From: Sporohalobacter salinus | Lineage (GTDB): Bacteria; Bacillota; Halanaerobiia; Halobacteroidales; Acetohalobiaceae | NCBI RefSeq assembly: GCF_016908635.1 | Contig: NZ_JAFBEG010000022.1 | Span: forward strand, 1 to 32,341 | Length of the DNA: 32,341 nt | Direction of reading: 5' to 3' | In this document: positions 1 to 9,618 of the stretch, one piece after another | Layout: every line of letters begins with the position of its first letter | Position numbering within the stretch: the stretch's first letter is position 1 | Notes under the pieces: generated by a model | Seen by the model: the letters and a program-made list of their open reading frames with translations, nothing else | Database searches by the model: none | Told to the model about the DNA's origin: nothing | Program-made: the position numbers and the translations under genes

Positions 1-120
1 CCTCTCCTTTCTTTGTAGTTATGTTTTAGTGGGTTAAAACTATTATACTCCTAGGAAGGAGAGGGGTTCAAGTTTCATATAACTTAACAGAACTTGAATA
101 TAAGTTAGGAGGGAAAATAA
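1..120 (+). promoter_or_regulatory. carA leader with inverted repeats
   Basis: This untranslated stretch holds two possible stems. CCTCTCCTT at 1-9 is the exact reverse complement of AAGGAGAGG at 56-64, and TTCAAGTT at 67-74 is the exact reverse complement of AACTTGAA at 91-98. The second arm runs into TTGAATATAAGTTA, which keeps one half (TGAAT) of an ARG box. The leader could therefore carry an attenuator or a weak ArgR site. The window starts inside it, so the promoter and any upstream gene are not visible. The carA ribosome binding site TTAGGAGGG lies at 105-113. Confidence 0.3.
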
Positions 121-1203
121 ATGAAGGCGATTTTAGCATTAGAAGATGGAACCTATTTTGAAGGAAAAGCTTTTGGAGCTACAGGAGAAGTAACAGGAGA
201 GTTAGTTTTTAATACTAGTATGACTGGGTATCAAGAAGTAATAACTGATCCTTCTTATCGGGGTCAAATTGTAACTATGACTTACCCGCTAATTGGGAAT
301 TATGGAATTAATGATGAGGATAGCGAATCGGATGAACCACAGGTAAGGGGATTTATAGTAAGAGAGAGCTGTAATTATCCTAGTAATTGGCGCTGTCAAA
401 AAACAGATGAGGAGTTTCTAAAAGAGAATAATGTAATTGGTATTCAGAATATAGATACTCGGGCTTTGACCAAACATATTAGAAACCAAGGTATGATGCA
501 GGCAGTAATTTCGACTGAAGATCTTAATCCAGATAGTCTAATTCAGAAGGCTAAAGAGAGTAGTTTAGGTACTGAATTAGTTCAAAAAGTAACTGTCAAC
601 GAATCATATTCATTATCGGCAGCTACTTTTCAGTCCCAGTATCATATTGCTGTTTTAGATTTAGGAGTAAAAAAGAATATTTTGGATTCTTTTAGGCAGT
701 GTGGAGCTGATTTAACGGTTTTGCCAGCTGATACTACTGCTGATCAAATTTTAGAGTTAAATCCAGACGCTCTCTTTATTTCCAATGGTCCTGGGGATCC
801 CAAGGATAACCAAGAGATTATTAAAGAAATAGAGAAGTTGATCGGTAAGTTGCCGCTATTTGGTATCTGTTTTGGGCATCAGATTTTAAGTTTAGCTTTA
901 GGTGCTGATACCTATAAATTAAAATTTGGTCATCGAGGTGCTAATCATCCTGTTAAGGATTTAAGTAATGGACAGGTATATATTACTTCACAAAATCATG
1001 GTTATGCTGTAAAGGAAGAGTCATTACCAGAATATATTTTAGTAACTCATAAAAATTTAAATGATGGTACTATTGAAGGGATGAAGCATAGTAATTTGCC
1101 GATTTTCTCAGTTCAGTACCATCCAGAAGCAGCTCCAGGCCCTAATGATTCAACTTATTTATTTGATGAGTTTATTGAATTGATAGTAGATTCAGCAGCT
1201 TAG
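121..1203 (+). CDS. carA: Carbamoyl-phosphate synthase small (glutaminase) subunit
   Basis: CarA hydrolyses glutamine and passes ammonia to CarB for carbamoyl-phosphate synthesis, the shared precursor of arginine and pyrimidines. The 360-residue product has normal family length. An N-terminal CPSase small-chain domain (about residues 1-150) is followed by a class I glutamine amidotransferase domain. The triad is visible: nucleophile Cys250 in GICFGHQ, and His334 and Glu336 in QYHPEAAPGP. The SNGPGDP oxyanion-strand motif is near residue 221. The ATG start follows AGGAGGG at good spacing. The carA stop runs into the carB ribosome binding site, so the two are one transcript. Lying next to argF-argG-argH, this copy probably serves arginine synthesis, which is an inference. 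Confidence 0.97.
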   Translation: MKAILALEDGTYFEGKAFGATGEVTGELVFNTSMTGYQEVITDPSYRGQIVTMTYPLIGNYGINDEDSESDEPQVRGFIVRESCNYPSNWRCQKTDEEFLKENNVIGIQNIDTRALTKHIRNQGMMQAVISTEDLNPDSLIQKAKESSLGTELVQKVTVNESYSLSAATFQSQYHIAVLDLGVKKNILDSFRQCGADLTVLPADTTADQILELNPDALFISNGPGDPKDNQEIIKEIEKLIGKLPLFGICFGHQILSLALGADTYKLKFGHRGANHPVKDLSNGQVYITSQNHGYAVKEESLPEYILVTHKNLNDGTIEGMKHSNLPIFSVQYHPEAAPGPNDSTYLFDEFIELIVDSAA

Positions 1204-1215
1204 GAGGGGATAGAA

Positions 1216-4200
1216 ATGTCGAAAAATGAAGAATTAGAGAAGGTATTAGTAATTGGTTCAGGACCGATTGTTATAGGGCAGGCAGCAGAGTTTGATTATT
1301 CAGGAACTCAAGCATGTAAAGCCTTAAAAGAAGAAGGAATTGAGGTTGTATTAGTCAATAGTAATCCAGCAACAATTATGACTGATACTGATATTGCTGA
1401 CCAAGTTTATGTGGAGCCTATAACTATAGATTTTGTTGAAGAAGTAATTAAAAAAGAAAACCCAGATGGAATTTTACCGACTTTGGGTGGCCAGACTGGT
1501 TTGAATTTAGCAGTAGAATTGGCTGAGGCTGGTATTTTAAAAGAAACTGGAATTGAATTGTTAGGTACTTCTCTAGATTCTATTCAACAAGCAGAGGATA
1601 GAGATAGATTTAGAGATACTATGAAAGAGATTGGCCAGCCAGTAGCAGAGAGTAAAATTATTGATACATTAGTGGAAGCTAAGGAATTTGTTAGTGAAGT
1701 AGGGTTTCCAGTTATTATTCGACCAGCTTACACTATGGGAGGGGCTGGTGGAGGAATTGCTGATAACAATCAAGAGTTAGAAAATATAGTTAGTCGAGGA
1801 TTAAATAATAGTCCTATAAGCCAAGTTTTAATCGAAAAGAGTATTGCTGGTTGGAAGGAGATTGAATATGAAGTTTTAAGAGATGGGGGAGATAACTGTA
1901 TTACTATCTGTAATATGGAGAATATAGATCCAGTTGGAATTCATACTGGTGATAGTATTGTAGTTGCTCCTAGCCAGACATTAGCAGATTTGGAATATCA
2001 GATGCTTAGGTCAGCTTCTTTAAAGATAATTAAAGAGTTAGAGATCGAAGGTGGTTGTAATGTTCAGTTTGCTCTTAATCCTGATAGCTTAGAATATTAT
2101 GTTATTGAAGTTAATCCGAGAGTGAGCCGGTCTAGTGCACTAGCCTCTAAAGCAACAGGATATCCTATTGCTAGAGTAGCTGCCAAAATTGCAATTGGAC
2201 TTCGATTAGATGAAATAGAGAATTCAATTACTAAGGAAACTACTGCTTGTTTCGAACCGGCTTTGGATTATGTAGTTTCTAAAATTCCGCGGTGGCCTTT
2301 TGATAAATTCAGTTCTGCTGATAGAGATTTAAAAACTCAGATGAAAGCTACAGGAGAAGTTATGTCTATCGGTAGGAACTTCGAAGAATCAATTATGAAG
2401 GCTATTGAGTCATTAGATAGTGATCTTGATTTGATTGCAGCTGATTTTAGTCATTTATCTAAAGAGGAATTGATAACAAAATTAGAGATTCCAACAGATG
2501 AACGGTTATTTATTATTATCGAGGCATTACAGCGCGGCTTTGATTTGATGGATATAGTTGAAATGACAGGTATAGATAAATTCTTTATCTTTAAATTGGC
2601 TTATTTAGTTGAAAAGGCAGAGGAATTAAAAGAAAAGAATTTAGATGATTTAGAGGTTGATATGCTCAACGAAGTGAAGCGAAATGGTTTTTCTGATTCT
2701 TATTTAGCTAAATTGCTTCAAACTTCGGAAGAAAAGATAATAACTAAACGAAAAGAGTTGGGAGTTGAAGCAGTATTTAAGATGGTAGATACTTGTGCAG
2801 CAGAGTTTGAAGCGGCTACTCCTTATTATTATTCTACTTATGAACGAGAGGATGAAACTTTTACGTCAGATAAAAAGAGTGTATTGGTAGTTGGCTCTGG
2901 GCCTATTAGAATCGGGCAGGGAATTGAGTTTGATTATTGTAGTGTGCATTCAGTTAAAGCACTGTCCGAAGAAGGAATGGAATCTTTAATTATTAATAAT
3001 AATCCGGAAACAGTAAGTACTGATTATGATACTTCTGATAAGTTATTTTTTGAACCAATAACTGTTGAACATGTATTAAATATTATTGATCGGGAAAATC
3101 CTGATGGGGTTATTCTACAGTTTGGCGGTCAGACTTCAGTTAATCTGGCTCAATCCTTAGCTGAGAGAGATGTAGAAGTTTTAGGAACTTCAGTAGAGAG
3201 TATGGATTTAGCTGAAGATAGAGATAAATTTACGCAAGTACTTGATGAGTTAAATATTAATTATCCAAAAGGAACAACAGCAACTTCAATAAAAGAAGCA
3301 TTGGCAATTGCTGATGATTTAGGCTATCCCTTATTGGTAAGGCCTTCTTATGTATTAGGGGGAAGAGCCATGGAAGTCGTTTATAAAAAGCAGGAGTTAT
3401 TGGAATATATGGAGTTAGCAGTAAAAGTATCACCAGATTATCCAGTATTAATTGATAGATACATATCAGGTAAGGAAGTAGAAATAGATGCTATTGCTGA
3501 TGGTGATAATGCAGTGATTCCTGGTATTATGGAACATATTGAAAAAGCAGGAGTTCATTCAGGAGACAGCATGGCAGTCTATCCTCCACAGACATTAACA
3601 GATCAGCAGATTGATATGATAGTGGAGGATACTATTAAGATAGTGAAACGATTAGAAATGAATGGTTTAGTAAATATTCAATTTGTAGTTGATGAATCAG
3701 GTGTCCCCTATGTATTAGAGGTTAATCCTCGAGCTAGTCGGACAATACCAATTTTGAGTAAAGTTACAGGAGTACCTATGGTAAAGTTGGCTACTAAAAC
3801 AATGCTGGGAAAGAAACTCACAGAGTTGGGATATGATTATGGTCTGATGCCGGATTCAGATCTAATTACAGTTAAGGCACCTGTTTTCTCTTTTGAGAAA
3901 ATAACGGATTTAGATGTCTTTTTAGGGCCTGAAATGAAATCAACTGGTGAGGTTATGGGGACTGACACTACTTTTTCTAAGGCCTTATATAAGTCATTAT
4001 TATCAAGAGGACTCAATTTACCTCAAGGTGGAAAAGTATTATTATCAATAGCTGATCGGGATAAAAAGGAAGCAATTAAAGTAGCTGAAGAGTTTGTTGA
4101 ATTAGGATTTGATTTAGTAGGAACGCCTAATACGGCAGAGGGAATATCAGAAGCAGGAATGGAAATTGAATTTATTCCAAAAGATGATTCAAAAAAAGAT

Positions 4201-4419
4201 GTTTTTGATTTGATTAAGAAGGAAGAAGTTGATTTGGTTGTTAATACGCCAACACGGGGTAAGATAGCTGCTAGAATAGGATTTCAGTTACGTCGAACTG
4301 CTGTAGAGTATGGAATACCTTGCTTAACTTCCTTGAGTACGACTAAGGCATTATTAAAGGTATTAAAACAGGACTTGAATAATTTACGAATACTTTCTTT
4401 AGATGAATATTTAACTTAG
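1216..4419 (+). CDS. carB: Carbamoyl-phosphate synthase large subunit
   Basis: CarB makes carbamoyl phosphate from bicarbonate, ammonia supplied by CarA and two ATP. The 1067-residue protein has full family length and the expected internal duplication. The first half opens with [22 protein letters not shown] and the second, near residue 555, with the matching [19 protein letters not shown]. Each half carries an ATP-grasp domain with [14 protein letters not shown] or [13 protein letters not shown] and an EVNPR metal-binding motif. The last 130 or so residues form the MGS-like allosteric domain. AGGAGGGG at 1202-1209 precedes the ATG and overlaps the carA stop. A strong terminator follows, so carAB is its own unit, separate from argF. 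Confidence 0.97.
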   Translation: MSKNEELEKVLVIGSGPIVIGQAAEFDYSGTQACKALKEEGIEVVLVNSNPATIMTDTDIADQVYVEPITIDFVEEVIKKENPDGILPTLGGQTGLNLAVELAEAGILKETGIELLGTSLDSIQQAEDRDRFRDTMKEIGQPVAESKIIDTLVEAKEFVSEVGFPVIIRPAYTMGGAGGGIADNNQELENIVSRGLNNSPISQVLIEKSIAGWKEIEYEVLRDGGDNCITICNMENIDPVGIHTGDSIVVAPSQTLADLEYQMLRSASLKIIKELEIEGGCNVQFALNPDSLEYYVIEVNPRVSRSSALASKATGYPIARVAAKIAIGLRLDEIENSITKETTACFEPALDYVVSKIPRWPFDKFSSADRDLKTQMKATGEVMSIGRNFEESIMKAIESLDSDLDLIAADFSHLSKEELITKLEIPTDERLFIIIEALQRGFDLMDIVEMTGIDKFFIFKLAYLVEKAEELKEKNLDDLEVDMLNEVKRNGFSDSYLAKLLQTSEEKIITKRKELGVEAVFKMVDTCAAEFEAATPYYYSTYEREDETFTSDKKSVLVVGSGPIRIGQGIEFDYCSVHSVKALSEEGMESLIINNNPETVSTDYDTSDKLFFEPITVEHVLNIIDRENPDGVILQFGGQTSVNLAQSLAERDVEVLGTSVESMDLAEDRDKFTQVLDELNINYPKGTTATSIKEALAIADDLGYPLLVRPSYVLGGRAMEVVYKKQELLEYMELAVKVSPDYPVLIDRYISGKEVEIDAIADGDNAVIPGIMEHIEKAGVHSGDSMAVYPPQTLTDQQIDMIVEDTIKIVKRLEMNGLVNIQFVVDESGVPYVLEVNPRASRTIPILSKVTGVPMVKLATKTMLGKKLTELGYDYGLMPDSDLITVKAPVFSFEKITDLDVFLGPEMKSTGEVMGTDTTFSKALYKSLLSRGLNLPQGGKVLLSIADRDKKEAIKVAEEFVELGFDLVGTPNTAEGISEAGMEIEFIPKDDSKKDVFDLIKKEEVDLVVNTPTRGKIAARIGFQLRRTAVEYGIPCLTSLSTTKALLKVLKQDLNNLRILSLDEYLT

Positions 4420-4461
4420 TTAGGATAATGAGTTAATTTAATATTTTAGTCTAGAATAATA

Positions 4462-4510
4462 AATAAGTGTCAAGCATCGTGCTTGACACTTATTATTTAA
4501 TTTTTCAATT
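4462..4510 (+). terminator. Rho-independent terminator after carB
   Basis: AATAAGTGTCAAGCA at 4462-4476 pairs perfectly with TGCTTGACACTTATT at 4480-4494 around a TCG loop. A T-rich tract follows. It ends the carAB unit before the argF promoter. Confidence 0.9.
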
Positions 4511-4546
4511 TTTTTCTTCATTTTTTTTAAAAAAGTTCAAAAAACC

Positions 4547-4575
4547 TTGAATATTTATTCTTGAGCATGTATAAT
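4547..4575 (+). promoter_or_regulatory. argF promoter overlapped by ARG box
   Basis: A sigma-A promoter is visible as TTGAAT (4547-4552), a 17-bp spacer and TATAAT (4570-4575). TTGAATATTTATTCTTGA at 4547-4564 fits the ArgR operator pattern TGAATwwwwATTCA except for the last base, and it covers the -35 and part of the spacer. ArgR bound here with arginine would block RNA polymerase, so repression of argF-argG-GNAT-argH by arginine is expected. The match is seen in the sequence; the regulation is inferred. Confidence 0.75.
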
Positions 4576-4604
4576 TATAAAGAAAGAAGCGAGGAGTGAT
4601 AATT

Positions 4605-5546
4605 ATGAACCATTTATTGACAATTGCTGACTTAACTAATGAAGATTTAGAGCAAATTTTTGACTTGACTGATAGATTAAAAGAAGAGACTAACACTGGA
4701 ATTGATCATCCAATTTTGGCTGGGCAGACTTTAGGAATGATTTTTCAGAAATCATCAACTAGAACTCGAGTTTCTTTTGAGACAGGTATGTTCCAGTTAG
4801 GAGGTCATGCATTATTTTTAAGTTCTAATGATATTCAATTAGGTAGAGGAGAATCAATTAGTGATACAGCCAAGACATTGTCTAGATATGTTGATGGTAT
4901 TATGATTAGAACTTATGACCACAGTGACGTGGAGGAGTTAGCAGCAGCTGGTTCAATTCCAGTGATTAATGGTTTAACTGATTTATTACATCCATGCCAG
5001 GTATTGGCTGACTTATATACTATTCGGGAGAATAAGGGAAGGCTACAAGATAAGAAGCTAACTTATATAGGTGATGGCAATAATATGTCTAATTCTTTAT
5101 TAATTGGTGCTACTAAAGTAGGAATGGACATTTCATTAGCTATTCCTAAAGGTTATAGACCAGATGAAGATGTAGTTACCAAAGCCAAAATGCAGGCTCA
5201 AGAGAGCGGTAGTCAAATTGAGATTCTTGCTGACACTCTTACAGCGGCTGAAGATGCTGATGCTATTTATACTGATGTTTGGGCTAGTATGGGGGATGAG
5301 GATGAAGCTGAAGAGAGGAAGAAGGTTTTTAGTGGTTATCAGGTTAATGAAGAAGTAATGGATGTAGCTAAAGATAATGCAATCTTTTTGCATTGTTTAC
5401 CAGCTTATCGTGGTCAGGAAGTTACTGGAGAAGTAATTGATGGGCCTCAGTCAGTAGTATTTGATGAAGCTGAAAATAGAATGCACGTTCAAAAGGCAGT
5501 TATGGTATCTTTAATGGCTGATCAGGCTATAATGGAAGATTTATAG
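4605..5546 (+). CDS. argF: Ornithine carbamoyltransferase
   Basis: This enzyme condenses ornithine with carbamoyl phosphate to give citrulline. The carbamoyl-phosphate loop SSTRTRVSFE is in the N-terminal domain, HPCQVLADL in the middle, and HCLPAYRGQEV with its catalytic Cys near the end. Citrulline formation rather than aspartate carbamoylation is indicated by HCLPA. The product is 313 residues, normal for the family. I chose ATG 4605 because GAGGAG lies 8 nt upstream; an in-frame GTG at 4596 overlaps that ribosome binding site. It is the first gene of an apparent operon with argG, the acetyltransferase and argH, with no terminator in the 54-bp gap to argG. Confidence 0.96.
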   Translation: MNHLLTIADLTNEDLEQIFDLTDRLKEETNTGIDHPILAGQTLGMIFQKSSTRTRVSFETGMFQLGGHALFLSSNDIQLGRGESISDTAKTLSRYVDGIMIRTYDHSDVEELAAAGSIPVINGLTDLLHPCQVLADLYTIRENKGRLQDKKLTYIGDGNNMSNSLLIGATKVGMDISLAIPKGYRPDEDVVTKAKMQAQESGSQIEILADTLTAAEDADAIYTDVWASMGDEDEAEERKKVFSGYQVNEEVMDVAKDNAIFLHCLPAYRGQEVTGEVIDGPQSVVFDEAENRMHVQKAVMVSLMADQAIMEDL

Positions 5547-5600
5547 ATTTCTTAAGTATAAAAGGTATTTTCTGGGTAAATTATTTAAGGAGGAATTATA

Positions 5601-6812
5601 ATGAATAAAAAAGATATTGACAAAATTGTATTAGCCTATTCAGGAGGATTAGATACTTCGGTTGCAGTTAAGTGGCTGCAGGATAAATATGATGCTGAAG
5701 TAATTGCTTTTGCTGCTGATGTAGGACAGAATGAAGATTTAGAGCCAGTTAAAGAGAAGGCTTTAGAAACTGGAGCTATCAAGGCATATGTAGAGGATTT
5801 AAAGGAAGAATTTTTAACTGATTATGCATTTGAAGGATTAAAAGCAGGAGCAAAGTATGAAGCCAAGTATCCTTTAGCTACTGCTTATTCCCGACCATTG
5901 ATTGCTAAAAAGATGATTGAAGTGGCTAAAAAAGAAGGGGCAGATGCTGTAGCTCACGGCTGTACTGGTAAGGGTAATGATCAGGTAAGATTTGATGTTT
6001 CTTTTCAGGCTTTAGCACCGGGGATTGAAATTGTTGCTCCTCTAAGAGAATGGGAGTTTGGCTCTAGAGAGGAACAGATTGATTATGCTAATAAAGAAGG
6101 AATTTCAGTAGGAGCTACAAAAGAGAATCCATATAGTATTGATCGGAATCTCTGGGGGATCAGCATTGAGTGTGGTGTTTTAGAAGATCCTGCTCAAGAA
6201 CCTCCGGCTGAAGTTTATCAAATTACAAATGATCCAGAAGAAGCTCCGGATGAACCAGAATACTTAGAAGTTACTTTTGAAAATGGGGAACCTATAGCCT
6301 TGAATGGTAAAGAGTATGGTCCAGTAGAATTAGTAGATAAGTTAAATAAAATTGCAGGTAAACATGGTGTTGGCCGCGTGGATATGGTTGAGAATAGATT
6401 AGTTGGTATTAAATCGCGTGAGATCTATGAGGCACCAGCAGCAACTGTTTTATTGACTGCTCATAGACATCTTGAGGATCTAGTGTTGGATAGAGAAACA
6501 GCTCATTATAAAGAAGTAATTTCTGAAAAATATGCAGAATTGACTTATTATGGACAGTGGTTTTCCCCATTAAAGGAAGCTTTAGATGCTTTTGTAGAAA
6601 GTACTCAAAAGTATGTAACAGGAACAATTAAGTTAAAACTATATAAAGGTAATGCTACTGTAGTTGGTAGAATATCTGATGAGTCTTTATACCAGGAGAA
6701 TTTAGCTACTTATGAAAAATCAGATATTTTTAATCATGATGCAGCTGTAGGTTTTATTGAGCTTTTTGGTCTACCGTTAAAGGTCAATAGTTCAGTTCAT
6801 AACGAGAAGTAA
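5601..6812 (+). CDS. argG: Argininosuccinate synthase
   Basis: ArgG joins citrulline and aspartate using ATP to give argininosuccinate. The N-type ATP pyrophosphatase P-loop is visible as [15 protein letters not shown] near residues 13-27. It is followed by typical motifs, including [14 protein letters not shown] (ATP and citrulline binding) and EYGPVELV in the synthetase domain. At 403 residues it is full length. AAGGAGG lies just upstream of the ATG. The gene sits second in the argF-led operon, 28 bp ahead of the acetyltransferase gene. Confidence 0.97.
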   Translation: MNKKDIDKIVLAYSGGLDTSVAVKWLQDKYDAEVIAFAADVGQNEDLEPVKEKALETGAIKAYVEDLKEEFLTDYAFEGLKAGAKYEAKYPLATAYSRPLIAKKMIEVAKKEGADAVAHGCTGKGNDQVRFDVSFQALAPGIEIVAPLREWEFGSREEQIDYANKEGISVGATKENPYSIDRNLWGISIECGVLEDPAQEPPAEVYQITNDPEEAPDEPEYLEVTFENGEPIALNGKEYGPVELVDKLNKIAGKHGVGRVDMVENRLVGIKSREIYEAPAATVLLTAHRHLEDLVLDRETAHYKEVISEKYAELTYYGQWFSPLKEALDAFVESTQKYVTGTIKLKLYKGNATVVGRISDESLYQENLATYEKSDIFNHDAAVGFIELFGLPLKVNSSVHNEK

Positions 6813-6840
6813 ATATCTTAAATTAAGGAGGGGAAGAAGG

Positions 6841-7362
6841 ATGAATATTAGAATTAAGAAGGCAGAAATTGGTGATGGTGATTTAGTATTTAGACTTACA
6901 AAACGTGCTTTTCAGCATTATAATGTTTCTTCTTGCTCTCCAGTGACTCCAGCATTATCAGAAACATTAGAAGATGTTAGAGAGGATATTAAGGAAAAAA
7001 ATATTTTAATTGCTTATCTTCATGGTAAGCCTGTAGGATCAGTTCGATTCTATTCGTCGAATGGAGAAGACTTTTATTTAAGTAGATTGGGAGTAATAGG
7101 GAAATATCAGAATCAAAATATTGGACGTAGGTTAGTAGCAGAAGTAGAAAAGCGAGCAAAAGCAAAAGGTGGAGAAAGAATTATTCTTTATTCGGCTTAT
7201 AGTTCAAAGGGATTAATGGGATTTTATCAGAAATTAGGTTATAAGATTGTTGAAATTAGAAATGATCCTGATTATACTAGGGCAGTAATCCAGAAAGAAT
7301 TGGAGCAGGTTGATGTGGGAAAGATTAAGGAGGAGCAGAATTATGAAGTTATGGAGTGGTAG
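6841..7362 (+). CDS. GNAT acetyltransferase in arg operon (possible N-acetylglutamate synthase)
   Basis: This 173-residue protein is a single GNAT domain. The acetyl-CoA binding segment is recognisable as [20 protein letters not shown] at about residues 80-99, and the C-terminal part has the usual FYQKLGYK motif. The gene lies between argG and argH, starts behind AAGGAGGGG, and its last 20 bases overlap the argH start, so the two should be translationally coupled. The arginine pathway needs acetyl-CoA:glutamate acetylation, and GNAT domains act as this synthase in several lineages, including as C-terminal fusions to ArgH. That makes N-acetylglutamate synthase a fair inference from position. 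The sequence alone does not fix the substrate. Confidence 0.7.
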   Translation: MNIRIKKAEIGDGDLVFRLTKRAFQHYNVSSCSPVTPALSETLEDVREDIKEKNILIAYLHGKPVGSVRFYSSNGEDFYLSRLGVIGKYQNQNIGRRLVAEVEKRAKAKGGERIILYSAYSSKGLMGFYQKLGYKIVEIRNDPDYTRAVIQKELEQVDVGKIKEEQNYEVMEW

Positions 7363-8713
7363 ATTTCAAGCAGAGACTGATCAATTGGTAGAGAAATATA
7401 CTTCTTCTATTGGTTTTGATCAGCGGTTGTATAAATATGATATTCAGGGTAGTATCGCTCATGTTAACATGTTAGCAGAATGTGAAATTTTAACTAATGA
7501 AGAACGTGATCAAATTATTTGTGGATTAAAGGAGATTTTAGAGGAGATAGAAGCTGGTGATTTTGAATTTGAGATTGGCTTAGAAGATATTCATATGAAT
7601 ATTGAACAGAGTTTAATTGATAAGATTGGTTCTGTAGGTGGGAAATTACATACAGCTCGCAGCCGAAATGATCAGGTTGCTTTAGATTTACGCCTTTATC
7701 TTAGAGACCAGATTGAAGTTATACAGACTTTAATCGAAAAGTTACAGAAAGTATTATTGAATTTAGCTGAAGAGAATATTGATATCATTATGCCTGGTTA
7801 TACGCATTTGCAGAGAGCACAGCCAGTTCGAGTAGCTCATCATTTATTAGCTTATTATTATAAATTAAAGCGCGATTATGACCGTCTAACGGATGTTTAT
7901 AAACGGACTAATGTGTTGCCGTTAGGAGCTGGGGCTTTAGCAGGAACTACTTTCGATATCGACCGCCAGTTTGTAGCTGATGAGCTTGGATTTGACAAAG
8001 TAAGTCAAAATAGCCTTGATACAGTTAGTGATAGAGATTTTGTAATTGAATTTTTGGCTGCTAGTTCTACTCTAATGATGCATCTAAGTCGATTTAGTGA
8101 AGAATTAGTGCTTTGGACATCACAAGAGTTTGACTTTGTTGATATTGATGATGCTTTCTGTACTGGAAGTAGTATTATGCCCCAGAAGAAGAATCCAGAT
8201 GTGCCGGAATTAATTCGTGGTAAGACAGGGCGAATTTATGGTCATTTAATGCAGCTTTTGACAGTAATGAAAGGGTTACCTTTGGCATATAATAAGGATA
8301 TGCAGGAGGATAAAGAAGGGTTATTCGATACAGTAGATACTTTGCAGGGAGCTTTAGAATTATTTAGCCGTATGTTATCGAATACAAGTTTTAAGCAGGT
8401 TAAGTTAGAAGAAACGGCTGAAGATGGTTTTACTAACGCTACTGATGTAGCTGATTATTTAGTGGAAAAGGGGCTTCCTTTTAGAGAGGCACATGAAGTA
8501 GTTGGTAAGACGGTTTTATACTGTATTAAGGAAGACAAGAAACTGTCTGAACTTAAGTTGAAAGAATGGCAGAACTTCTCTGATAAATTTAGTGATGATA
8601 TCTATCAAAAGATAGATATTGAAACGGCTGTAGATGCTAGAGATTCAGTTGGTGGTCCAGCCAAAGAAGAGGTTATGCGGGTAATTACAGCTGAAAATAA
8701 AGAATGGGAATGA
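7343..8713 (+). CDS. argH: Argininosuccinate lyase
   Basis: ArgH splits argininosuccinate to arginine and fumarate, the last step of the pathway. The fumarase/aspartase superfamily signature [15 protein letters not shown] is present, with [17 protein letters not shown] and the TxLQxAQP-type motif [11 protein letters not shown] upstream. I start the protein at ATG 7343 (MKLWSGRFQ, 456 residues). This matches the usual family N-terminus and follows AAGGAGGAG at 7327-7335. The longer frame from 7310 would add 11 residues without a ribosome binding site. The gene overlaps the GNAT gene by 20 bp and ends in a strong terminator. Confidence 0.97.
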   Translation: MKLWSGRFQAETDQLVEKYTSSIGFDQRLYKYDIQGSIAHVNMLAECEILTNEERDQIICGLKEILEEIEAGDFEFEIGLEDIHMNIEQSLIDKIGSVGGKLHTARSRNDQVALDLRLYLRDQIEVIQTLIEKLQKVLLNLAEENIDIIMPGYTHLQRAQPVRVAHHLLAYYYKLKRDYDRLTDVYKRTNVLPLGAGALAGTTFDIDRQFVADELGFDKVSQNSLDTVSDRDFVIEFLAASSTLMMHLSRFSEELVLWTSQEFDFVDIDDAFCTGSSIMPQKKNPDVPELIRGKTGRIYGHLMQLLTVMKGLPLAYNKDMQEDKEGLFDTVDTLQGALELFSRMLSNTSFKQVKLEETAEDGFTNATDVADYLVEKGLPFREAHEVVGKTVLYCIKEDKKLSELKLKEWQNFSDKFSDDIYQKIDIETAVDARDSVGGPAKEEVMRVITAENKEWE

Positions 8714-8716
8714 TAA

Positions 8717-8767
8717 AAGAAGGGTTGATATAAGAGATAAAATTATCAACTCTTCTTCTTTTTTTCT
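8717..8767 (+). terminator. Terminator after argH
   Basis: AAGAAGGGTTGATA (8717-8730) pairs with TATCAACTCTTCTT (8744-8757) over 14 bp with one G-U pair, and is followed by CTTTTTTT. It closes the argF-argH operon. Confidence 0.88.
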
Positions 8768-8800
8768 GAGATATTTAAATTAAATTGGGCAGGTAAATTT

Positions 8801-8818
8801 TTATTCTGTCCAGAATAA
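8801..8818. promoter_or_regulatory. Dyad upstream of DUF2103-like gene
   Basis: TTATTCTG and CAGAATAA form a perfect 8-bp inverted repeat separated by only two bases. The spacing is too tight for an RNA hairpin of this depth and fits a dimeric repressor operator better. It lies 26 bp before the next gene. No cognate regulator is identified. Confidence 0.3.
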
Positions 8819-8844
8819 ATAACATAGATAGGTAGCAAGAAGGG

Positions 8845-9147
8845 GTGATAAGGATTAGCGGTAAATATAGAATTAATAAGATCAAGCAAGAACATACTAT
8901 AATTGAAGATATATTACCTTTACTAGAAAATTTAGCTGCTTTGAAGAGCATTAAAAGTATTATACCTGGTCGAATTAGTCAACGTGGGGGTAGTGGAATG
9001 CAGCCGTATTTACAGTTAAAGTATAATACCCCAACAGGAATAAAGGTGTTAGCTAAAACTAGTTCCTCAGTTCAAGAGGTATTTGTAGTTACTGATTATC
9101 CTGATAAGACTATGCGTTTAATGAAAGAAAAGGGATTAGTGAAGTAA
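8845..9147 (+). CDS. DUF2103-like small protein
   Basis: A 100-residue, basic, soluble protein. The central block IIPGRISQRGGSG followed by LQLKYNTPTGIKVLAK and VQEVFVVTDYP resembles, from memory, the DUF2103 family, annotated as predicted metal-binding proteins. No obvious Cys/His metal cluster is seen in this member, so metal binding is doubtful here. The frame opens at GTG 8845 directly behind AAGAAGGG, which is unusually tight spacing; an upstream in-frame stop leaves no earlier start. It is followed by a WYL-domain gene and may be co-transcribed with it. The function is unknown. Confidence 0.6.
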   Translation: MIRISGKYRINKIKQEHTIIEDILPLLENLAALKSIKSIIPGRISQRGGSGMQPYLQLKYNTPTGIKVLAKTSSSVQEVFVVTDYPDKTMRLMKEKGLVK

Positions 9148-9194
9148 TAATTTATTCATCAGTGAAAGTTTATTTAGTTATAGGGGGCGGAAGT

Positions 9195-9419
9195 ATGTTT
9201 CAAGAGCTAAGGCTTGGAATTAAAGAAAAAAGAATGGTGAAGATGGTTTATCAGAATTCGCAACAAGATATCCGTTATTGCCGAGTTGACCCCTATAAAA
9301 TGACAGATAAAAAGTTATATGGTTACTGTCATTTAAGGGGGCAAGAGATGATTTTCAATTTGGAAAATGTTTTAAGTGTTCAGTTGACTGATAAAAATTA
9401 TACTATTCATACTGATTAA
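9195..9419 (+). CDS. Stand-alone WYL-domain protein
   Basis: This short protein (74 residues from ATG 9195) consists only of what looks like a WYL domain. The helix LRLGIKEKRMVKMVYQ is followed by strands with RVDPYKM, LYGYCHLRGQEMIF and a final LENVLSVQL, in the order expected for WYL. The family's central W-Y-L is replaced by LYGY. WYL domains usually form the ligand-sensing part of transcription factors and of regulators of defence systems; here there is no helix-turn-helix. AGGGGGCGG precedes ATG 9195, so I prefer this start over GTG 9162. A sensor or oligomerisation role is inferred. Confidence 0.6.
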   Translation: MFQELRLGIKEKRMVKMVYQNSQQDIRYCRVDPYKMTDKKLYGYCHLRGQEMIFNLENVLSVQLTDKNYTIHTD

Positions 9420-9527
9420 TTTTTTTATTTGCCCTCCTATAAACTGTTCATTTTTTATATTTAACTTTCAGATAATAATAATTAAGTAGCATAAAGAATT
9501 TTCTTTACCTCTTATATAGTTATTTAA

Positions 9528-9555
9528 TTGTTGAATTAAATAGAATTGTTATAAT
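9528..9555 (+). promoter_or_regulatory. Putative promoter of orphan membrane gene
   Basis: TTGTTG (9528-9533), a 16-bp spacer and TATAAT (9550-9555) lie about 65 bp upstream of the next start, in the 199-bp gap after the WYL gene. No clear terminator is seen after the WYL gene. Confidence 0.5.
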
Positions 9556-9618
9556 TTTTATTTTAGCTGTAAATGTTATTAATTAGAGTTGTTTTCTAAA
9601 AGAGGTGAAGAATTAGAA

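Noticed and set aside
4505-4696. Minus-strand frame covering the argF promoter
   Set aside because: It spans the terminator T-tract, promoter and argF start, and its product has no protein-like domain.
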